From Streptomyces sp. NBC_00286 (lineage in GTDB: Bacteria > Actinomycetota > Actinomycetes > Streptomycetales > Streptomycetaceae): a DNA stretch of 64,000 nt. Below are positions 59,190-64,000 of this stretch, piece by piece. Under the pieces are notes generated by a model. The model searched no databases and was not told the DNA's origin. It was given only the letters and a program-made list of their open reading frames with translations. The DNA is taken from NCBI RefSeq assembly GCF_036173125.1, contig NZ_CP108054.1:4588001-4652000 (forward strand), in the 5' to 3' direction. A program made the translations under genes and the position numbers. How positions within the stretch are numbered: position 1 is the first letter of the stretch; every line of letters starts with the position of its first letter.

Positions 59190-59591
59190 TCAGTAACGCT
59201 CCACCAAGTGCTCCCGCCCCGCCGGAGGTTCGTACGGCTCGGGCCAGAAGTCCGTCATCGATATGACGCGGCCCTGGTCGTCCCCGGTGAAGAACGCGAT
59301 GCCGTACATCTCCTCCAGGCCCACCGTGAAGTGGACCCAGGTGACGACCTGCCCGGGCTCGGCGACTATGCGGTCGATCCGCAGGTGCCAGTCGCCGGGA
59401 TACTCCCGGTTGAACTGGACGAACTTCTCTCGCCCGCGAATGCGCTCGCGCGTCTGGGGCAAGGTGTAGACGACGTCTTCCGCGAGGGTCTCCGCGAAGC
59501 CCGCCCAGTCGCGGGCCTCGGCCGTGGCCCAGAAGGTCTCAACTGTCTTGCGCAGATCGGTCAGTTCGCTCGGATCGGTCGATGTGGTCAT
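59190..59591 (-). CDS. SnoaL/NTF2-like fold protein
   Basis: The 133-residue protein (ATG 59591) reads LRKTVETFWATAEARDWAGFAETLAEDVVYTLPQTRERIRGREKFVQFNREYPG (in parts) and later VHFTVGLEEMYGIAFFTGDDQGRVISMTDFWPEPYEPPAGR. This is a SnoaL-like cone-shaped fold, used by small cyclases, isomerases and binding proteins. No specific substrate can be named. It converges with the RCK-protein gene. Confidence 0.88.
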   Translation of the reverse strand: MTTSTDPSELTDLRKTVETFWATAEARDWAGFAETLAEDVVYTLPQTRERIRGREKFVQFNREYPGDWHLRIDRIVAEPGQVVTWVHFTVGLEEMYGIAFFTGDDQGRVISMTDFWPEPYEPPAGREHLVERY

Positions 59592-59716
59592 ACCGCGATA
59601 GTGCACCACGCCACTGACAATCGCCCTGACCTGCGAAAGTTCAGAAAGGCCACGAGTTATCCACAGGCTGAGGGCCTCGGCAGCGGAATGTCGGTGGGAG
59701 CGGGCAGTATGGGGTC

Positions 59717-61588
59717 ATGACTGAGAGCAACGGGGCCAACCCGGACGAGGGGACCATCCCGCACCACGCGGCGATGCCGCACGACGAGGCCATGCCGGAC
59801 TGGGAAAAGCGCTTCCGGGCGCCGCGGGTGTCCTTGCCGGACTGGGCGCAGGACGCACCGCACCGGTCGCTGTTCGTGTCCAACGCGACAGGGACGTACG
59901 AGTTGTACGCGTGGGATCGCGAGACGGGTGCCCAGCACCAGGTCACGGACCGGCCGAACGGCACGACGGACGGCGTGCTGACGCCCGACGGCGAGTGGAT
60001 CTGGTGGTTCGACGACAAGGACGGGGACGAGTTCGGGATCTGGCGGCGCCGGCCGTTCGCCAGAGACGTGCGCGCCCGGTCCGGCCCCGACGAGCCCGCG
60101 GCCCCCGGTCTCGAACCGTCGTATCCCGCCGGGCTGGCGCTCGCGCGTGACGGACGTACGGCGGTCGTCGGCAGGTCGACCGATGAGGACGGTTCGACGA
60201 TCTACGTCACGCGGGCCGGTGAAGACCCGGTGGAGATCTACCGTCACCGGGAGTCGGCGGGCGTCGGCGATCTCTCGCACGACGGCTCACTGATCGCGAT
60301 CGAGCACACGGAGCACGGCGACGCGATGCACTCGGCGCTGCGGGTGCTGCGGCTGGACGGTTCGGCGGTCGCGGAGCTGGACGACACCAAGGGCGGCACG
60401 GTCGAGCTGGGCCTTGAGGTGCTGGGCTTCGCCCCGGTCGACGGCGACACCCGGCTGCTGGTCGGGCATCAGCGGCGCGGGCGCTGGGAGCCGATGCTGT
60501 GGGACGTGGCGACCGGCGAGGAGACCGACCTGGCGCTGACCGAGCGGCTGGACGGTGACCTGAGCGCCGAGTGGTATCCGGACGGTTCGGCGCTGCTGGT
60601 CGTGCACAGCTACGAGGCACGCAGCGAGCTGTGGCGGTACGACCTGGCGTCCCGCCGGCTCGAGCGGATCCCGACGCCGAAGGGCACGGTGTCGGGGGCG
60701 ACGGCCCGCCCGGACGGCAGCGTGGAGTATCTGTGGTCGTCGGCGGCCGAGCCCCCGGTGGTCCGCTCCACGTCCGGCGAGGTGGTCCTGGATCCTCCGG
60801 GGATGAAGTCTCCGGGGTCGGTGCCCGTTCAGGACGTATGGGTGGACGGTCCGGGCGGCCGCATCCACGCCCTCGTGCAGCGGCCCGCGGGAGTTGCGGG
60901 TCCTCTGCCCACCGTCTTCGACATCCACGGCGGCCCGACCTGGCACGACAGCGATTCCTTCGCGGCGGGCCCGGCGGCGTGGGTGGACCACGGATACATG
61001 GTGATCCGGATCAACTACCGCGGCTCGACCGGATACGGCCGGGAGTGGACGGACGCGCTCAAGTACCGGGTCGGCCTGATCGAGTTGGAGGACGTGGCGG
61101 CCGTCCGGGAGTGGGCGGTGACTTCCGGCCTCGCCGACCCCGAGCGGCTGGTCCTCACCGGCGGCTCCTGGGGCGGGTACCTCACACTCCTGGGCCTCGG
61201 CACCGAGCCGGACGCCTGGGCCCTCGGCATCGCGGCGGTACCGGTCGCGGACTACGTCACGGCGTACCACGACGAGATGGAGGCGCTGAAGGCGATGGAC
61301 CGCACCCTTCTCGGCGGCACACCGGAGGAGGTCCCCGAGCGCTTCGAGGCCTCGTCCCCTCTGACGTACGTCGACGCGGTCAAGGCGCCCGTCTACATCT
61401 CCGCCGGCGTGAACGACCCCCGCTGCCCCATCCGCCAGGTGGAGAACTACGTCACCCGCCTCGCCGCCCGAGACGCCGTCCACGAGGTGTACCGCTATGA
61501 CGCGGGCCACGGCTCCCTGGTCGTGGACGAACGCATCAAGCAGGTCCGCCTGGAACTCGACTTCGCGGAGCGGCACCTGGGGAGGTGA
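59717..61588 (+). CDS. S9-family peptidase (acylaminoacyl-peptidase/prolyl oligopeptidase type)
   Basis: The 623-residue cytoplasmic enzyme has an N-terminal beta-propeller (LYAWDRETGAQHQVT, GEWIWWFDDKDGDEFG, LWRYDLASRRLERI) and a C-terminal alpha/beta-hydrolase domain with FDIHGGPTWHD (oxyanion), nucleophile Ser in LTGGSWGGYLTLL (about 483), Asp in GVNDPRCPI (about 566) and His in YDAGHGS (about 598). It cleaves short peptides or acylated residues. The last codons lead into the SURF1 upstream region. Confidence 0.93.
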   Translation: MTESNGANPDEGTIPHHAAMPHDEAMPDWEKRFRAPRVSLPDWAQDAPHRSLFVSNATGTYELYAWDRETGAQHQVTDRPNGTTDGVLTPDGEWIWWFDDKDGDEFGIWRRRPFARDVRARSGPDEPAAPGLEPSYPAGLALARDGRTAVVGRSTDEDGSTIYVTRAGEDPVEIYRHRESAGVGDLSHDGSLIAIEHTEHGDAMHSALRVLRLDGSAVAELDDTKGGTVELGLEVLGFAPVDGDTRLLVGHQRRGRWEPMLWDVATGEETDLALTERLDGDLSAEWYPDGSALLVVHSYEARSELWRYDLASRRLERIPTPKGTVSGATARPDGSVEYLWSSAAEPPVVRSTSGEVVLDPPGMKSPGSVPVQDVWVDGPGGRIHALVQRPAGVAGPLPTVFDIHGGPTWHDSDSFAAGPAAWVDHGYMVIRINYRGSTGYGREWTDALKYRVGLIELEDVAAVREWAVTSGLADPERLVLTGGSWGGYLTLLGLGTEPDAWALGIAAVPVADYVTAYHDEMEALKAMDRTLLGGTPEEVPERFEASSPLTYVDAVKAPVYISAGVNDPRCPIRQVENYVTRLAARDAVHEVYRYDAGHGSLVVDERIKQVRLELDFAERHLGR

Positions 61589-61674
61589 GAGCGGAGGGCG
61601 CGTTTGCCGGGGGGCCGCAGCGAGGGGCCACCCCTCGCCCGGGCCGCGGGCAAGGGCCCCGTAACGTGGAGGGC

Positions 61675-62637
61675 GTGTACCGGTTCCTGCTGACCACTCC
61701 CCGCTGGTGGGCGATCAACGTCTTCGTGCTGCTGGCCATCCCGTTCTGCGTGTTCATGGGGTCATGGCAGTTGGGGCGGTTCGAGGACCGCGTCGAGAGC
61801 CACCGCACGGCCGAGGAGAAGGTGTCCGAGGACCAGCGGGCCGCGGCCCGGCCCCTCGCCGAGTTGCTGCCCGTGGACAAGGAGACGTCCGGCGAGCAGG
61901 CCACGGCGACGGGCCGGTACGGGAAGCAGTTGCTCGTGCCGGACCGCGAGCTGGACGGCAAGCGCGGCTACTACGTCCTGACGATGCTGCGTACCGACGA
62001 CGGCAAGGCCCTGCCCGTGGTCCGGGGATGGCTGCCCGGTGACGCCGACACCGCGAAGGCCCCGGCCGCACCGTCCGGCGAGGTCACCGTGACCGGCGCG
62101 CTCCAGGCATCCGAGAATCCCGGCTCGGACGGCGTGAGCGCGGCCGGTGGTCTGCCCGCCGGCCAGACGGGCGCGATCAGCGCGGCGTCGCTGGTGAACC
62201 TGGTGCCGTACGACGTGTACGACGCCTGGGTCACGCTCGCTCGGGCCGACGCGGGGATGACGGCGGTGCCCGCGAAGGCTCCGCAGGACACGGGGCTGGA
62301 CCTGAAGGCGTTCCAGAACCTCGGTTACACCGGCGAGTGGTTCGTCTTCGCTGGCTTCGTGGTCTTCATGTGGTACCGGCTGGTGCGCAGGGAGGTGGAG
62401 TTCGCGCAGGACGCTGCGCTGGGCCTGGCGGAGGAGCGGACTGGCGAGCCCGCCTCGTCGGCCGGGTCGGCCGAATCCGCCGGGCCAGCCGAACCCGCCC
62501 GGTCCGCCGAACCCGCCGGGCCAGCCGAACCCGCCCGGTCCGCCGGGCCAGCCGAACCCGCCGAGCCCGCCGGGTCCGCCGAACCCGCCGACGAGGCGCG
62601 CGGCGAGCCGAAGGCGTCGGCCTCGCCTACGGCCTGA
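61675..62637 (+). CDS. SURF1-family cytochrome oxidase assembly protein
   Basis: The 320-residue protein has the SURF1 layout: N-terminal helix (VYRFLLTTPRWWAINVFVLLAIPFCVFMGSWQLGRFEDR in parts), a long extracytoplasmic domain (GKRGYYVLTMLRTDDGKALPVVRGWLPG) and a second helix (GEWFVFAGFVVFMWYRLVRREVEF). It assists assembly of the aa3 cytochrome c oxidase. The C-terminal 60 residues are AEPA/ARSA repeats. The frame is open to 61585, but GTG 61675 fits the family and has TAACGT seven bases upstream, a leaderless arrangement. Confidence 0.92.
   Translation: MYRFLLTTPRWWAINVFVLLAIPFCVFMGSWQLGRFEDRVESHRTAEEKVSEDQRAAARPLAELLPVDKETSGEQATATGRYGKQLLVPDRELDGKRGYYVLTMLRTDDGKALPVVRGWLPGDADTAKAPAAPSGEVTVTGALQASENPGSDGVSAAGGLPAGQTGAISAASLVNLVPYDVYDAWVTLARADAGMTAVPAKAPQDTGLDLKAFQNLGYTGEWFVFAGFVVFMWYRLVRREVEFAQDAALGLAEERTGEPASSAGSAESAGPAEPARSAEPAGPAEPARSAGPAEPAEPAGSAEPADEARGEPKASASPTA
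62455..62610 (+). repeat. Imperfect AEPA-coding repeats in the SURF1 tail
   Basis: GCCGAACCCGCC and CGGTCCGCC/GGGCCAGCC alternate about ten times, coding for Ala-Glu-Pro-Ala and Ala-Arg-Ser-Ala. The tail is variable and probably disordered. Confidence 0.8.
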
Positions 62638-62740
62638 CGACAGCATCAGCCTTGCCCACGGGCCAGATGCAAGGCATCAGCCTTGCCTAGGGCCTGAGGC
62701 CCGGACCCGCTCAGCCTGGCTCCGCCGGGCTGGTTCCACG

Positions 62741-62815
62741 CTGCGGGTCCGTTGTGGCTGGTCGCGCAGTTCCCCGCGCCCCCAAAGGGCCTACGGCCCT
62801 CTCGGGGCGCGGTAC
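62741..62815. repeat. Dispersed Streptomyces-type intergenic repeat, copy 2 (inverted)
   Basis: CTGCGGGTCCGTTGTGGCTG...GCGCAGTTCCCCGCGCCCC is the reverse complement of the element at 8341-8396. A GGGCC/GGCCC hairpin and further GGGCGCGGTAC copies (62811 and 62865) follow. It lies between the convergent SURF1 gene and the next minus-strand gene. Confidence 0.75.
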
Positions 62816-62902
62816 CGCAGCGGACTTTGGCAGGGCCGCGTGGCGCCCCCGCCCCCCTGACCGGGCGCGGTACTGCAGCGGATCTAGGCAATCCGCCCAG
62901 CG

Positions 62903-64000
62903 TCAGGACGCCGCCAGCACCCCAGTCCGGTACACCGTCCCCGCGCACACGTCCGGCACCGTTGCTGAAGCTGTCGGGGCGCCGTCCTTTGCTGTGTTGG
63001 AGACCACGACGCTGCCGTCCTGGACGCCTTCCTCCGGGGCGAGTTGTGTGGTTGTGCCGTCGCCGGTGCCGCCCTCCGAACCCGAGGTCGTGCCGCCGCT
63101 GTCGCCGCCGGTGGTGGTGCCGTTCGTGGGGGTCGGCTCGTCGGGCGGGGTGGGGTCGTCGTCGGGGACGGTCGGGCAGGTCTCCGAGGGGACGAAGGCG
63201 AACTTCACCTCGTATGCCGCCCCGGGTTGCAGTACCAGCGTGCTGACCTCGGCCGACGGGGCGGGAAGCCCGGTCGCCGGGTCGCTCGAGGTATGGGCGA
63301 CCACCTGGATCTTGGACGCGTCCGCCGCACCCTGCGGGAGGGCGGAGACGGTGCCGGAGCCGGTGACCGTGCAGGTGGCGGCGGAGACGTTGGAGATCTG
63401 GAAGGTGCCGTAGACGGTGCCGCCGGCGTCCGGGGAGCCGACGTTGGAGGTGGCGTTGCCTAGCTGCGTGGACGTACAGGCGGGTGCGTCGGCGGCCGAG
63501 AGCGTCGGTTCCGCTCCGCCGGTGGATGCGCCGCCGCTCTCCTCCTTGTCCTCGCCCGGCGTCTCCTTCTTGTCTTCCTTGTCCTTCTCTTTGTCCTTGC
63601 CCGGGGCGCTGCCGGGGCCGCTTGCGTCGCTGTCCTGGGAGGAGCCGCCCTGGCTGGACCCGCCCTGGGTCTGCGAGGTCTCGTGGCCGGCGATGGACGG
63701 GTCGGCGTCGGAGCCGGTCGAGTTCGAGACATGCACGAGGGCCGGGATCGCCGTGCCGACGAAGAGCGCGGCAGCGGCCATACCGACCACGGCCTGGCGC
63801 TTGCGGGCCCGCCGGACCGGCACCGCGCGCCGCAAGTGCTCCAGCGTGGCGTCGTCGTCGGCGGGCTCGAGCTCCTGCACGGCCTGGTGCAGCATCCTGC
63901 GCAAGGCCAGCTCGTCGGAGGCGAGACCCTCCGGTCCTGAGCCCTCCAGACCGGAGCCCTCCGGACCGGAGCCCTCCGCTACTCCCGAAGCGAAACCGCT
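62903..64000 (-). CDS. Membrane-anchored secreted protein, 5' end beyond the window
   Basis: The frame is open from the stop at 62903 through the window end, so the gene is partial. Visible parts: Gly-Ser-Glu-rich start (EGSGPEGSGLEG), a short helical segment (ALRRMLHQAVQELEPADDDATLEHLRRAVPVRRARKRQ in parts), one transmembrane helix (AVVGMAAAALFVGTAIPALV), then a Ser/Gly/Lys linker with KDKEKDKEDKKE, and an outer domain with CTSTQLGNATSNVG...TFQISNVSAATCTVTGSG resembling DUF4232-like beta folds with paired Cys. The N-terminal cytoplasmic part looks like those of Streptomyces proteins encoded beside ECF sigma factors. Function unknown. Confidence 0.75.
   Translation of the reverse strand, partial: SGFASGVAEGSGPEGSGLEGSGPEGLASDELALRRMLHQAVQELEPADDDATLEHLRRAVPVRRARKRQAVVGMAAAALFVGTAIPALVHVSNSTGSDADPSIAGHETSQTQGGSSQGGSSQDSDASGPGSAPGKDKEKDKEDKKETPGEDKEESGGASTGGAEPTLSAADAPACTSTQLGNATSNVGSPDAGGTVYGTFQISNVSAATCTVTGSGTVSALPQGAADASKIQVVAHTSSDPATGLPAPSAEVSTLVLQPGAAYEVKFAFVPSETCPTVPDDDPTPPDEPTPTNGTTTGGDSGGTTSGSEGGTGDGTTTQLAPEEGVQDGSVVVSNTAKDGAPTASATVPDVCAGTVYRTGVLAAS

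Overview
The window is about 70% G+C, nearly fully coding on both strands, and carries genes that mark it as Streptomyces or a close relative: phoU and divergent phoR-phoP, a mycothiol glycosyltransferase (mshA), carD next to the MEP-pathway genes ispD and ispF, a HBHA-like coat protein, DUF2516, an Eis-type acetyltransferase and dispersed repeats that I recognise from other Streptomyces genomes. I see no rRNA, tRNA or CRISPR array.

Layout. 1-5.7 kb: a small secreted protein, a sugar nucleotidyltransferase, a very long solo TnpB-like nuclease and a DoxX-family membrane protein. 5.8-10.8 kb: a conserved minus-strand block rlmB, cysS, ispF, ispD and carD. 11.4-16.4 kb: a lipoprotein, then the phosphate regulon core (phoP, phoR, paired PHO boxes, phoU), followed by a Cys-rich mini-protein and a nickel-binding DUF4242 protein. 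16.5-21.9 kb: an accessory stretch with an imine-reductase/MerR divergent pair, a TIM-barrel-like protein behind a coupled 20-codon ORF, and a probably decayed integrative element (orphan sugar-binding lipoprotein, integrase remnant, direct repeats) at the 3' end of the phosphoglycerate mutase gene. 22-35.8 kb: MFS transporter, DUF2000/AraC pair, Tat-exported beta-helix protein, YbjN-mshA, methyltransferase, NlpC/P60 hydrolase, receiver-SpoIIE phosphatase, DUF2516, HBHA-like protein, XRE regulator and Nudix hydrolase. 36-47 kb: an HTH-STAND-transmembrane-14xWD40 protein, acyltransferase, LysR, SDR, an F420-type nitroreductase fused to hemerythrin, a subtilase coupled to an I9-like mini-protein, and two decayed genes (GNAT and helicase).

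47.3-55.5 kb is the most unusual part. Three paralogous GntR-type regulators carry the same unfamiliar C-terminal sensor domain. Each is divergently paired with a gene for a ~60-residue two-helix membrane protein of one family. A fourth copy of the sensor domain is anchored in the membrane (47373-48260) and lies in an operon with a protein made of two complete APH-type kinase domains. One GntR gene overlaps a HAD phosphatase gene. All three GntR genes have the same leaderless promoter geometry, and GTTGG/CCAAC or ACCAGT inverted and direct repeats fill the divergent regions. I infer a ligand-sensing system with phosphorylation and dephosphorylation enzymes and small membrane effectors. Its ligand is unknown and I know of no description of it.

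55.6-64 kb returns to core-type genes: Eis-like acetyltransferase, a TrkA/RCK-domain membrane protein, a SnoaL-like protein, an S9 peptidase, SURF1, and an anchored protein cut by the window edge.

Limits: all calls come from reading translations and motifs by eye. Family names rest on remembered motifs, not on searches. Promoter and operator calls are pattern-based.
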